Positions 36,580 to 45,500 of a stretch of DNA of 64,000 nucleotides are shown one piece after another. Location of the stretch: NCBI GenBank assembly GCA_016791265.1, contig JAEUMY010000007.1, positions 248,001 to 312,000 on the forward strand. Direction: 5' to 3'. The notes below the pieces were generated by a model. That model was not told the origin of the DNA. It searched no databases and saw only the letters and a list, made by a program, of their open reading frames with translations. The position numbers were made by a program, and so were the translations under genes. The DNA comes from Betaproteobacteria bacterium (GTDB lineage Bacteria > Pseudomonadota > Gammaproteobacteria > Burkholderiales > Usitatibacteraceae). How positions within the stretch are numbered: the stretch's first letter is position 1; each line of letters begins with the position of its first letter.

Positions 36580-37350
36580 TTACCGTGCCGTTGTGAAGCC
36601 GAATCGCTGCCAGACCGCTTGGGTCTCTCTGGCGGAGAGATGGGCGAGGAACGCCTTGGCGGCCGGTGTTTTGCTGCCAGCCATGACCGCAGCCGGGTAG
36701 ACGATGGGCGGATGCGTGTTTGCCGGGAACGTGTCGACGATGCGCACGCCCTTGTCGGCCAACGCATCGGTTCGATACACGATGCCCAGTGGCGCTTCGC
36801 CGCGCGACACCAGCGCCAGCGCGGCGCGCACGTTCTCGGCGCCCGCGACCTTGCCCTTGATGCTTTCCCATGCACCGAGCGCCTGCAGCGCGGCTTTGCC
36901 GTATCTGCCAGCGGGCACCACCTCCGGGTTGGCCATTGCGATGCGGCGTTCGCCGATGATGGGCGCGAAATTGATGCCGGGTGCGAGCTTGAGCGTCGCC
37001 GTGCTCGCGACCGGCGCGATCAGCACCAGACCGTTCTTGAGAAGATTGATGCGCGTGCCGGGAGAAAAAAGCTGCTTCTTCTCCAAATACTCGGCCCAAT
37101 CGAGGTCCGCGGAGATGAAAAGATCGGCCGGCGCGCCCGCTTCGATCTGGCGCGCAAGTGCTGAGCTCGCGGCGAAGGAGATCACGATCTTGTGACCGCT
37201 GGCCGCCTCGAATTGCCCGGCGGCGGCCTCGAGCGACTCCTTGAGGCTGGCCGCCGCGAAGACGGTCACGGTGTCCGCGCGGGTGGAGGCCGTGAAGAGA
37301 ACGGCAAGCCCGCAAAGCAGCGTGGCAAATGGCTGGCGGAGATGGCGCAT
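36580..37350 (-). CDS. modA: Molybdate-binding periplasmic protein ModA
   Basis: A 256-residue binding protein with signal peptide (RQPFATLLCGLAVLFTASTRA) and the ModA opening VTVFAAASLKESLEAAA, then FAASSALARQIEAGAPADLFISAD, which lines the oxyanion site, and RGEAPLGIVYRTDA. It captures molybdate for ModBC. The promoter region carries a ModE-type dyad. Confidence 0.95.
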   Translation of the reverse strand: MRHLRQPFATLLCGLAVLFTASTRADTVTVFAAASLKESLEAAAGQFEAASGHKIVISFAASSALARQIEAGAPADLFISADLDWAEYLEKKQLFSPGTRINLLKNGLVLIAPVASTATLKLAPGINFAPIIGERRIAMANPEVVPAGRYGKAALQALGAWESIKGKVAGAENVRAALALVSRGEAPLGIVYRTDALADKGVRIVDTFPANTHPPIVYPAAVMAGSKTPAAKAFLAHLSARETQAVWQRFGFTTAR

Positions 37351-37384
37351 GGCGAGTCCTCGTGGCTGGTCGGCGCGGCAAGCC

Positions 37385-37412
37385 CTCGTAATATACATAC
37401 GGGAATAACGAG
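37385..37412. promoter_or_regulatory. Candidate ModE operator upstream of modA
   Basis: CTCGT (37385-37389) and ACGAG (37408-37412) are inverted around an AT-rich core with AATATA and AATAACG, close to the known CGTTATAT-type ModE half-sites. It lies 35 bp upstream of modA and between modA and the ModE-like gene. Confidence 0.5.
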
Positions 37413-37446
37413 GCGCAAACCGCGGCCGCCGAAAAAAGCCGGTGCG

Positions 37447-37794
37447 CTAGCGCATCAGGTCCGCGAAGGCGGCGACGTCGGCCGAGATGGCCGCATCAGC
37501 CTTTGTCTGCATGGCGTGAAAACGCGCCAGCACGTCACGGCCGAACGGTGTCACGCGCGCGCCGCCGCCATGGTCTCCGCCGGTCGCGGTGCTGACCAGC
37601 GGCGCCTTGAAGCAGCGGTTCATGGTGTCCACCAGCATCCAGGCGCGGCGATAGGACATGCCCAGCTGCTTCGCCGCCTGCGAGATGGAGCCGGTCTCCT
37701 CGATGGCGGCCAGGAGGTCCGCCTTGCCCGGCCCCATGGCGATGTCATCGCCCGACAGGATGCGAAACTTGGTCGGGGCGATGCGGGCTTTCAC
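37447..37794 (-). CDS. ModE-like winged-helix regulator (DNA-binding domain only)
   Basis: A 115-residue protein equal to the N-terminal domain of ModE: LLAAIEETGSISQAAKQLGMSYRRAWMLVDTMN is the family helix-turn-helix, followed by GGDHGGGARVTPFG. The C-terminal molybdate-binding TOBE domains of full ModE (about 260 aa) are missing. Such short forms exist and must sense metal through another protein or act constitutively. It probably controls the mod operon through the dyad at 37385-37412. Confidence 0.85.
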   Translation of the reverse strand: MKARIAPTKFRILSGDDIAMGPGKADLLAAIEETGSISQAAKQLGMSYRRAWMLVDTMNRCFKAPLVSTATGGDHGGGARVTPFGRDVLARFHAMQTKADAAISADVAAFADLMR

Positions 37795-37800
37795 GGGCGC

Positions 37801-38118
37801 TCAGCCCTTCGCGGTGTCCAGCATCTGCTTCAGTTCACCAGACTCGTACATCTCGCGCATGATGTCCGAACCGCCGACGAACTCGCCCTTGATGTAGAGC
37901 TGGGGAATGGTCGGCCAGTTGGCGAATTCCTTGATGCCCTGGCGGATCTCCGGGTTTTGCAGCACGTCGACGGTGAAAGGTTTGTCCACGCCGCAGGCTT
38001 TCAGAATCTGCGCGGCATTGGCGGAAAACCCGCACATGGGAAATTGCGGCGAGCCCTTCATGTACAGCACGACGGGGTGGGCGGTGACTTGCTCGCGGAT
38101 GGTGTCTTGGATGCTCAT
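37801..38118 (-). CDS. grxD: Monothiol glutaredoxin (Grx4 type)
   Basis: A 105-residue monothiol glutaredoxin with the CGFS active site in SPQFPMCGFSANA, plus KEFANWPTIPQLY and GGSDIMREMYESGEL for glutathione binding. These proteins hold and pass [2Fe-2S] clusters with glutathione. Strong ribosome-binding site (GAGGAG). A one-mismatch palindrome (38134-38145) lies just upstream. Confidence 0.95.
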   Translation of the reverse strand: MSIQDTIREQVTAHPVVLYMKGSPQFPMCGFSANAAQILKACGVDKPFTVDVLQNPEIRQGIKEFANWPTIPQLYIKGEFVGGSDIMREMYESGELKQMLDTAKG

Positions 38119-38167
38119 GGAAAACTCCTCGGTGCGAATATTCACAATGCGAATGGCGGAGTGGAAA

Positions 38168-38986
38168 TTATAGCTTCCGCCCGCCCGCCACTCGCGGAAT
38201 TCCCGCAAGATCATTGAGGGCAACGCACTCCGTGAAGCCGGCCTCGGCGAGCAGCGCCGCGCAGGCGGGGGCTTGATCGTAGCCATGTTCAAGCAATAGC
38301 CAGCCGCCCTGTGCCAAGTGGGCAGGCGCGCCAGCGACGATCGCGCGAATCGAATCGAGACCATCGCCGCTGCCGTCGGTGAGCGCCTGGCGCGGCTCGA
38401 AGCGGAGGTCGCCCTGCTTGAGATGTGCGTCCTCGCCCGCGACATAGGGGGGGTTGGAGACGATGAGGTCGAACGTCCAGCCGGCCACCGGTGCGTACCA
38501 CTGCCCGTGCATGAAGGCGATGTTCTCTGCACCCAGCGCCGCCGCGTTGTCGCTCGCGCAATCCAGCGCCGCGGCGGAGGCGTCAACCGCGGTGACATGA
38601 ATGGCGGGCCGTTCCAGGGCCAAGGTCAGTGCGATGGCGCCGGAGCCGGTGCCAAGGTCCAGCACGCTGGCCTCGACAACCGGCATGCGCGCCAGCGCGG
38701 CCTCCACCAGCAGTTCCGTTTCAGGGCGGGGAATGAGCACGCGCTGATCGACTTTGAAGGGCCTGCCGTAAAACTCGCGCTCGCCAACAAGATAGGCGAT
38801 GGGTGAGCCTAGCGCACGCGCTTCGACAGTGAGCGCGATGGCTTCGGCCTCCGTCGCGGAGAGCGAATATTCGCCATGGGCGATGACCCAGGCGCGACCT
38901 TTGCCGAGTGCATGAGCCGCCAGTAGTTCGGCTTCGCGCCGCGGAATTTTCAGTGCGGCTTTGATGAGCGCCTTGTGGAGGTCCAC
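38168..38986 (-). CDS. prmC: Release-factor glutamine methyltransferase PrmC
   Basis: A 272-residue SAM enzyme that methylates the GGQ glutamine of release factors. SAM site VLDLGTGSGAIAL; catalytic NPPY in DLIVSNPPYVAG; N-terminal substrate-binding helices. Start is GTG. Palindrome copy 24 encodes EYS (39-41) in the N-terminal domain. It follows prfA, its substrate gene, on the same strand, separated by the repeat element at 39016-39125. Confidence 0.9.
   Translation of the reverse strand: MDLHKALIKAALKIPRREAELLAAHALGKGRAWVIAHGEYSLSATEAEAIALTVEARALGSPIAYLVGEREFYGRPFKVDQRVLIPRPETELLVEAALARMPVVEASVLDLGTGSGAIALTLALERPAIHVTAVDASAAALDCASDNAAALGAENIAFMHGQWYAPVAGWTFDLIVSNPPYVAGEDAHLKQGDLRFEPRQALTDGSGDGLDSIRAIVAGAPAHLAQGGWLLLEHGYDQAPACAALLAEAGFTECVALNDLAGIPRVAGGRKL
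38863..38874. repeat. Iterated palindrome, copy 24 (prmC)
   Basis: Perfect copy in the EYS phase, residues 39-41. Confidence 0.95.
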
Positions 38987-39015
38987 GCGCTACTTGCCGG
39001 CGATGGTCGCGCGAA

Positions 39016-39125
39016 TGGACACCCCCCTTTGCAAAAGGGGGGCTGGGGGGATTTCATCGCGGCATTGCGAATATTCGCGATGCCGCATCTCGAATCCCCC
39101 TCGATTCCCCTTTTGCAAAGGGGGA
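39016..39125. repeat. Two-armed inverted repeat with the iterated palindrome in its loop
   Basis: Left arm ACCCCCCTTTGCAAAAGGGG.. (39020-39055) and right arm ..CCCCTTTTGCAAAGGGGGA (39091-39125) are inverse copies, each itself palindromic. Between them GCGGCAT and ATGCCGC (39059-39086) flank palindrome copy 25. No gene inside; it lies between prfA and prmC. Confidence 0.85.
39067..39078. repeat. Iterated palindrome, copy 25 (loop of repeat element)
   Basis: Perfect intergenic copy at the centre of a 28-bp dyad with one mismatch. Confidence 0.95.
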
Positions 39126-39153
39126 AGGCAAGCAGTCAACGTGCGTGTTGCGT

Positions 39154-40236
39154 TCACGCCGCTTCCGCCAGTGAAGCCAACTGCTCCGCCTGATGTTCCG
39201 CCATCAACGCCCCGGTCAACTCGGCGAGATCGCCATCCATGATGTTGTCGATCTTGTAGAGCGTCAGGTTGATGCGGTGGTCGGTGACGCGGCCCTGCGG
39301 GAAGTTGTAGGTGCGGATGCGCTCCGAGCGGTCGCCCGAGCCGATGAGCGATTTGCGCGTCGCGGCTTCCTTGGCCTGCTGCTCGCGCACCTGCTTGTCC
39401 TTGATGCGCGCCACCAGCACGCGCATGGCTTGCTCCCGGTTCTTGTGCTGCGAGCGGCCGTCCTGGCACTCGACCACGATGCCGGTGGGCAGGTGGGTGA
39501 TGCGCACGGCGGAATCGGTCTTGTTGATGTGCTGGCCGCCCGCGCCCGATGCGCGGAAGGTGTCGATGCGAATCTCGGCCGGATTGATGACGACGTCGCT
39601 CACGTCGTCGGCTTCGGGCATGACGGCGACCGTGCAGGCGGAGGTGTGAATGCGGCCCTGCGCCTCGGTTTCCGGCACGCGCTGCACGCGATGCCCGCCC
39701 GACTCGAACTTGAGTTTGGAGTAAGCACCCTGTCCCACGATGCGCGCGATGACTTCCTTGTAGCCGCCGACTTCGCCGTAGCTTTCGGAGACGATTTCGA
39801 CCTGCCAACGATTGCGCTCGGCGAAGCGGGTGTACATGCGGAAGAGGTCGCCGGAAAAGAGCGCGGACTCATCGCCGCCCGTGCCAGCGCGCACTTCGAG
39901 GAAGATGTTCTTGTCGTCGTTCGGGTCTTTCGGCAACAGCGCGGTTTGGAGTTCATGATCCAGCACCTCCAACTTCTCGCGACCGGCCTTGATCTCGCCG
40001 TCCGCGAACTCGCGCATGTCCGGGTCGGCAGCCATGTCCTCGGCCGTGGCGATGTCGGCCTCGGCCTGCTTGAAGCGGCCGAACAAGTCGCCGATGGGCG
40101 TCAGCTCCGCGTGCTCCTTGGCGAGTTGGCGGTACTTGTCCATGTCGGACGTGACGGCGGGGTCGGCCAGGAGCCGGTCCAGCTCTTCCAGCCGGTCACA
40201 GAGCGACTGGAGCTTGCGGGCGATGGATGCCTTCAT
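39154..40236 (-). CDS. prfA: Peptide chain release factor 1
   Basis: A 360-residue RF1 that terminates translation at UAA and UAG. The GGQ loop is [20 protein letters not shown]; the stop-codon recognition loop contains [13 protein letters not shown] with the RF1-type tripeptide region. It does not read UGA, which matters here because UGA codes Sec in fdnG. The start overlaps the hemA stop (ATGA). Confidence 0.95.
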   Translation of the reverse strand: MKASIARKLQSLCDRLEELDRLLADPAVTSDMDKYRQLAKEHAELTPIGDLFGRFKQAEADIATAEDMAADPDMREFADGEIKAGREKLEVLDHELQTALLPKDPNDDKNIFLEVRAGTGGDESALFSGDLFRMYTRFAERNRWQVEIVSESYGEVGGYKEVIARIVGQGAYSKLKFESGGHRVQRVPETEAQGRIHTSACTVAVMPEADDVSDVVINPAEIRIDTFRASGAGGQHINKTDSAVRITHLPTGIVVECQDGRSQHKNREQAMRVLVARIKDKQVREQQAKEAATRKSLIGSGDRSERIRTYNFPQGRVTDHRINLTLYKIDNIMDGDLAELTGALMAEHQAEQLASLAEAA

Positions 40237-41495
40237 GCGTGACTCGGCGGATCGGTGTCGGGGTAGAGCCGGTCGAGTGCCCGGGTGAGCATCTCGCGCT
40301 CGCTTTCGTCAGCGGCGTTCAGCGCCTGCATGGGATGGTGCAGGAATTTGTTGGCCAGCCCCTGGCTCAGCGCGTCCAGCACCTTGGCCGGGTCTTCACC
40401 TTTGGCGAGCAGCTTCTGCGCGCGGGCGAGTTCGGTCTGGCGATACTGTTCCGCCTTGCCGCGCAGACTCTGGATCACTGGCACGGTGCGCCGCTGGGCC
40501 AGCCATTCGCGGAACTCGACTAGCCGCCGGTCGATGATTTTCTCCGCCTCCGCGACCGCTTCCGCGCGGGCGCTGACGCCCTCCTGCACGACGGTCGCGA
40601 GCTGGTCCAGCGTGTAGAGGTACACGTCGTCGAGCCCGGCCACCTCGACCTCGACATCGCGCGGCACGGCGAGATCGACCATGAAAATCGGGCGATGGCG
40701 GCGCTTCTTCAGCGCGCGCTCGACCATACCCTTGCCGATGATGGGAAGCGGGCTCGCGGTGGAGGTGATGATGGCGTCGAATTCGTGAAAGCGTTCCTGC
40801 AAGTCTTCGAGCGTGATGGCCTCGGCCGCGAAACGCTCGGCCAGCACCTGGCCGCGTTCCAACGTGCGGTTGGCGACCACGATGCGCTTGGGGGACTGAG
40901 CGGTGAAATGAGTCGCGGCGAGCTCGATCATTTCGCCCACGCCGATCAAGAGAAGCGTGGTGTCTGTGAGTTCGCCGAAGAGCCGGTTGGCGAGTCGCAG
41001 CGAGGCCGCCGCCATCGAAATCGACTGTTCGCCGATGGCGGTGTCGGACCGCACTTCCTTCGCCACGGCGAACGTGTGTTGGAAGAGGCGATCCAGCTGG
41101 CTGCCCAGCGTGCCGCTTTCGCTGGCGACGCGCACGGCCTGCTTCACCTGACCGAGAATCTGCGGCTCGCCCAGCACCATCGAGTCCAGCCCGGCCGCAA
41201 CCCGAAAGGCGTGCCGGACCGCCTCGTCACCGGTGTGAGTGTAGAGATGGGGCGTGACATCGAGGCTGCGCGACGACGCCAGCGTGGTGAGCCATTGCGT
41301 CACCGCGTCGCAGGACTCGGCGCGAAAGTAGAATTCGGTGCGATTGCACGTTGACAGCAGCACGGCCTCCGCGGCGACGCTGTTGTCGACGAGCGACTTC
41401 AGCGTGCGACCGTGCGCATCAGGCGGCAGGGCGACTTTCTCCCGGACGTCGAGCGGAGCGGTGCGATGATTCAGGCCGACAGCGAAGAGCGCCAT
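40233..41495 (-). CDS. hemA: Glutamyl-tRNA reductase
   Basis: A 420-residue enzyme for the first step of heme synthesis, reducing Glu-tRNA to glutamate semialdehyde. The catalytic Cys is in [11 protein letters not shown], preceded by [14 protein letters not shown]; the NADPH domain has [16 protein letters not shown]; the C-terminal dimerisation helix is complete. A -10-like TAGAAT at 41558-41553 lies about 60 bp upstream, with palindrome copy 26 over the -35 area. Confidence 0.95.
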   Translation of the reverse strand: MALFAVGLNHRTAPLDVREKVALPPDAHGRTLKSLVDNSVAAEAVLLSTCNRTEFYFRAESCDAVTQWLTTLASSRSLDVTPHLYTHTGDEAVRHAFRVAAGLDSMVLGEPQILGQVKQAVRVASESGTLGSQLDRLFQHTFAVAKEVRSDTAIGEQSISMAAASLRLANRLFGELTDTTLLLIGVGEMIELAATHFTAQSPKRIVVANRTLERGQVLAERFAAEAITLEDLQERFHEFDAIITSTASPLPIIGKGMVERALKKRRHRPIFMVDLAVPRDVEVEVAGLDDVYLYTLDQLATVVQEGVSARAEAVAEAEKIIDRRLVEFREWLAQRRTVPVIQSLRGKAEQYRQTELARAQKLLAKGEDPAKVLDALSQGLANKFLHHPMQALNAADESEREMLTRALDRLYPDTDPPSHA

Positions 41496-41866
41496 GCAGT
41501 ACCGGTTGGGAGCGGCGCTGCGAGAGGCCGCGTGAGAGCGAAGACGGAGCGAATTCTAGCATTCGCCGCAGCAGCGAATATTCGCAGTCTGACGCGCACA
41601 GCGTCGCGTGCGTCACAGCATGCCCAGCGATTGCAAAAATTGGTGCTGACGCTTTTCGGAGCGCCGCGCCCAGTTGCGAATATCCCTGTTCAGGTACGCT
41701 CATGGCTTGTCCCGCTCCCAGCCTTGCGGCACTTGCCCGAGCAGTGCTTGAGCTTGTCTCAGTTGTTGCGCCAAGTCATCTGGCGGCCGGGGGCGATGCA
41801 AGGCTAGCTGCGGAGCGCGGACTTGTGGCCTTTGAACTCACGCATGGATATCAAGGGAGGATCGCT
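41496..41866. other. Intergenic region between divergent hemA and a glutathione peroxidase gene
   Basis: 371 bp without a supported gene. It contains palindrome copy 26, a decayed copy near 41675 and a possible hemA -10 element. Short frames here overlap hemA or lack start signals. Confidence 0.6.
41574..41585. repeat. Iterated palindrome, copy 26 (upstream of hemA)
   Basis: Perfect intergenic copy 78 bp before the hemA ATG; the last before a 12-kb stretch without copies. Confidence 0.95.
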
Positions 41867-42445
41867 ATGAAGGGATGTGCCTGCATGAAACTGAGTGTCG
41901 TCGCCGCAGTCTTGACCGCGGGATTCGCCGCGCACGATGCATTGGCCGCATGCCAGGGCCCGCTCAACTACCAGACACGCACTTTGAGCGGCCAGCCGGC
42001 CGATCTGTGCCAGTATCAGGGAAAGGTGGTGTTGGTGGTGAATACCGCCAGTTACTGCGGTTTCACCAGCCAGTATGAAGGGCTGCAATCGCTGTATGAC
42101 ACCTACAAGGATAAGGGCCTCGTCGTGGTGGGCGTGCCCTCCAACGATTTCGGCGCGCAGGAGCCCGGCACGAACGAACAGGTCAAGGACTTCTGCGAGC
42201 GCACCTACAAGGTCAAATTCCCCATGCTGGAAAAGAGCGCGGTGGTGGGGGCCAACGCGAACCCCCTGCATAAACACTTGACCGAGGCCACCGGGCAGGC
42301 GCCCAAGTGGAATTTTCACAAGTACCTCATCGACCGGGAAGGCAAGGCCGTATCAGCCTTTGGCAGTCGCACGACGCCGCTCTCCGACGAAGTGAAGCAG
42401 GCGGTGGAGCGTCTGTTGGCGGCGCCGGCCAAGCCCAAATCTTAG
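41867..42445 (+). CDS. Exported glutathione peroxidase (cysteine type)
   Basis: A 192-residue thioredoxin-fold peroxidase. The N-terminus is an export signal (MKLSVVAAVLTAGFAAHDALA). The active site is VNTASYCGFTSQY with cysteine where animal GPx1 has Sec; the partner Gln (GLQSLYD region) and Trp-Asn (KWNFHKYLID) are present, as is VPSNDFGAQEPGT. It reduces peroxides in the periplasm, probably using thioredoxin-like donors. GGGAGG precedes the ATG. Confidence 0.9.
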   Translation: MKGCACMKLSVVAAVLTAGFAAHDALAACQGPLNYQTRTLSGQPADLCQYQGKVVLVVNTASYCGFTSQYEGLQSLYDTYKDKGLVVVGVPSNDFGAQEPGTNEQVKDFCERTYKVKFPMLEKSAVVGANANPLHKHLTEATGQAPKWNFHKYLIDREGKAVSAFGSRTTPLSDEVKQAVERLLAAPAKPKS

Positions 42446-42513
42446 ACTTTACAAAGCCTTAGCAGGCGAGCATGATGTCAATTCTCGATTTTCCGGACGC
42501 TTCCCGCTGAACC

Positions 42514-44229
42514 ATGGCTGCCGCCGCCCAGACTCACTTCAGCCCGCTTGGCCGCGCGCTTGTGCAACAAGGCAAGCTGGTTCAGGCTGATGCCAACCAG
42601 ATTCAAGCCGAGGCGGCCAAGGCTGGCATCACCTTCATCGAGCAGCTCACCCAGTCGAAGAAACTCGCGCCGAAGGATGTGTCGCTGTTCGCCGCGCAGG
42701 CGTTCGGCCTGCCGCTGCTCGACCTCAATTCGATTGATGTTGATCAGATTCCGCTGACACTGCTGGACCCCAAGGTCCTGGCCGCGAAGCGAGTCGTGCC
42801 GCTGCAAAAACGCGGTAATCGACTCTTCGTGGCGATGTCGGACCCGACCAACGAGGCCGTGCTGCAGGAGATCAAGTTCGCCACCGGCATGGCGATGGAA
42901 CCTGTCGTGGTGGAGGACGACAAGCTCAGCGTGCTGGTCAAGAAATTCGGCGAGTCTGGCGCCCAGGCGCTGGACAAAATGATCGGCGAGGATGTCAACC
43001 TCGACGAAATCGCCGCCACCGACGGCGAAGCCCAAACCGACTCGGCGCCCACCGAGGACATCGATGACGCGCCGGTGGTGAAGTACGTGACCAAGGTGCT
43101 GCTGGACGCCATCAATGGCGGCGCCTCCGACATTCACTTCGAGCCCTACGAGAAGTTCTACCGCATTCGCTACCGCACGGACGGCATCCTGCACGACGTG
43201 GCGCAACCGCCGCTCGCCATCAAGGAGAAAATCGCCTCGCGCATCAAGGTGGTGTCCAAGCTCGACATCTCGGAAAAGCGGGTGCCGCAAGACGGGCGCA
43301 TGAAGCTGGTGCTCTCCAAGACGCGGGCCATCGACTTTCGCGTGAGCACGCTGCCCACACTCTTCGGCGAGAAGATTTGTATGCGTATTCTCGACCCCTC
43401 CAGCGCGACGCTGGGGATCGATGCGCTGGGTTACGAGCCCGAACAAAGAGAGGCGTTGATGAATGCCATCCAGCGCCCTTACGGGATGGTGCTGGTGACG
43501 GGGCCGACGGGTTCGGGCAAGACAGTGTCGCTCTACACCTGCCTCAACATCCTCAACAAGCCTGGGATCAACATTTCTACGGCGGAAGACCCGGCGGAAA
43601 TCAATCTGCCCGGCATCAACCAGGTCAACGTGAACGACAAGGCCGGCCTCACGTTTGCGGCCGCGCTGAAGGCCTTTCTGCGCCAGGACCCGGACATCAT
43701 CATGGTGGGCGAAATTCGCGACATCGAAACGGGCGAAATCTCCATCAAAGCCGCCCAAACCGGCCACATGGTGCTGTCCACACTGCACACCAATGATGCG
43801 CCGACGACGCTCACCCGTCTCATGAACATGGGCATCGCGCCCTTCAACATCGCCTCCGCGGTGATCCTCATCACCGCGCAGCGTCTGGCGCGGCGGCTGT
43901 GCTCATGCAAGAAGCCGGTGGACATTCCGCAGGAAGCGCTGCTTCGTGCCGGCTACACCGAAGACGAGCTGGACGGCTCCTGGCAACCCTATGGCCCGAT
44001 GGGCTGCGACATCTGCAAGAAATCCGGCTACAAGGGCCGGGTGGGCATCTATCAGGTGATGCCCATCTCCGAGGAGATGTGCCGTATCATCATGAAGAAT
44101 GGCACCGCCATCGACTTGGCCGATCAGGCGAAGCGCGAAGGGGTGAGCGACCTGCGCCGCTCCGGCCTGCGCAAGGTCAAGGCCGGCCTCACTTCCCTCG
44201 AGGAAGTCGAAGGTTGCACGAACGAATAG
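42514..44229 (+). CDS. pilB: Type IV pilus extension ATPase PilB
   Basis: A 571-residue secretion ATPase that powers pilus assembly. The N-terminal MshEN domain is followed by the motor domain: Walker A GPTGSGKTV, Asp box with AEDPAEINLPG, Walker B DPDIIMVGEIRD, His box GHMVLSTLHTND, and the zinc tetracysteine CSCKKPV...CDICKKSG. Family-typical length. It starts the run pilB-pilC-pilD. Pili of this kind also mediate DNA uptake. Confidence 0.95.
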   Translation: MAAAAQTHFSPLGRALVQQGKLVQADANQIQAEAAKAGITFIEQLTQSKKLAPKDVSLFAAQAFGLPLLDLNSIDVDQIPLTLLDPKVLAAKRVVPLQKRGNRLFVAMSDPTNEAVLQEIKFATGMAMEPVVVEDDKLSVLVKKFGESGAQALDKMIGEDVNLDEIAATDGEAQTDSAPTEDIDDAPVVKYVTKVLLDAINGGASDIHFEPYEKFYRIRYRTDGILHDVAQPPLAIKEKIASRIKVVSKLDISEKRVPQDGRMKLVLSKTRAIDFRVSTLPTLFGEKICMRILDPSSATLGIDALGYEPEQREALMNAIQRPYGMVLVTGPTGSGKTVSLYTCLNILNKPGINISTAEDPAEINLPGINQVNVNDKAGLTFAAALKAFLRQDPDIIMVGEIRDIETGEISIKAAQTGHMVLSTLHTNDAPTTLTRLMNMGIAPFNIASAVILITAQRLARRLCSCKKPVDIPQEALLRAGYTEDELDGSWQPYGPMGCDICKKSGYKGRVGIYQVMPISEEMCRIIMKNGTAIDLADQAKREGVSDLRRSGLRKVKAGLTSLEEVEGCTNE

Positions 44230-44240
44230 GAGAGCGAGCG

Positions 44241-45476
44241 ATGGCCACCACTGCGGCAGCGGCGAAGAAGGAAGCCAAAGACGTCAAGATGCACACCTAT
44301 GCCTGGGAGGGCAAGGACAAGTCCGGCAAGATCGTCAAGGGCGAAATCCGGGCCTCCGGTGACGCAGTCGTCAAGGCCACCCTGCGGCGTCAAGGCGTCA
44401 ACGTCACCAAGGTCAAGAAACTGGGCAGTGGCGGTGGCTCCAAGATCACCGAGAAGGACATCTCGCTTTTCACCCGACAGCTTGCGACCATGATGAAAGC
44501 GGGGGTGCCGCTGCTTCAGGCGTTCGACATCGTGGGCAAGGGTCACAGCAACGCGGCGGTGTCCCGACTCCTGTTCGAAATCAAGACCGAGGTGGAGACT
44601 GGCAGCAGTCTGGCCCAGGCCTTCAGAAAGTATCCGCTCTACTTCGACAATCTATTTTGCAACCTGGTGGCGGCGGGTGAACAGGCCGGTATTCTGGATT
44701 CGCTGCTTGATCGCTTGGCGACCTACAAGGAGAAGATCCTCGCCATCAAGTCGAAAATCAAAGGCGCCTTGTTCTATCCGGTTTCCATCATCGTGGTCGC
44801 GTTCGTCATCACCGCGGTGATCATGATTTTCGTGATTCCGACCTTCAAGGAGTTGTTCAAGAGTTTCGGCGCGGACTTGCCCGCGCCCACGCTGGTCGTC
44901 ATGGCGATTTCCGAAATATTTGTGAGCTACTGGTGGTTGATTTTCGGGTCCATTGGCGGCGCGCTCTGGTTCTTCTTCTACACGTGGAAACGGTCCGAGC
45001 AGATGCAGTTCACCATGGATCGCATCATGTTGAAGATGCCGATCTTCGGTGAACTGATTCGCAAGGCGACCATCGCGCGCTGGACTCGCACGCTGTCGAC
45101 CATGTTCGCGGCGGGTGTTCCGCTCGTCGAGGCGCTGGATTCGGTGGCGGGCGCCGCCGGCAATCGCGTCTATTACGCGGCGACCAAGAAAATTCAGAGC
45201 GAGGTGAGCACGGGTTCCAGCCTCACCGTCGCCATGCAAAACAGCAATGTGTTTCCGAACATGGTGCTGCAAATGTGCGCCATCGGCGAGGAGTCCGGCG
45301 CGCTCGATGGCATGCTTTCAAAGGTCGCGGACTTTTTCGAGGCGGAAGTCGACGATGCCGTCGACTCCTTGTCGAGCTTGATGGAGCCGATCATCATGGT
45401 GGTGCTGGGGGGGCTGATCGGCGGCCTCGTGATCGCCATGTACCTGCCGATCTTCAAGATGGGCCAGGTGGTCTGA
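44241..45476 (+). CDS. pilC: Type IV pilus inner-membrane platform protein PilC
   Basis: A 411-residue protein with the duplicated T2SS-F domain: FTRQLATMMKAGVPLLQAF in the first copy and WTRTLSTMFAAGVPLVEAL in the second, with three membrane segments (VSIIVVAFVITAVIMIFVIPTF; WWLIFGSIGGALWFFFYT; IIMVVLGGLIGGLVIAMYLP). It couples PilB to pilin assembly. The start at 44241 follows GGAGAG. Confidence 0.95.
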   Translation: MATTAAAAKKEAKDVKMHTYAWEGKDKSGKIVKGEIRASGDAVVKATLRRQGVNVTKVKKLGSGGGSKITEKDISLFTRQLATMMKAGVPLLQAFDIVGKGHSNAAVSRLLFEIKTEVETGSSLAQAFRKYPLYFDNLFCNLVAAGEQAGILDSLLDRLATYKEKILAIKSKIKGALFYPVSIIVVAFVITAVIMIFVIPTFKELFKSFGADLPAPTLVVMAISEIFVSYWWLIFGSIGGALWFFFYTWKRSEQMQFTMDRIMLKMPIFGELIRKATIARWTRTLSTMFAAGVPLVEALDSVAGAAGNRVYYAATKKIQSEVSTGSSLTVAMQNSNVFPNMVLQMCAIGEESGALDGMLSKVADFFEAEVDDAVDSLSSLMEPIIMVVLGGLIGGLVIAMYLPIFKMGQVV

Positions 45477-45500
45477 TCACACGGAGAAAAGCCGCCGCGA

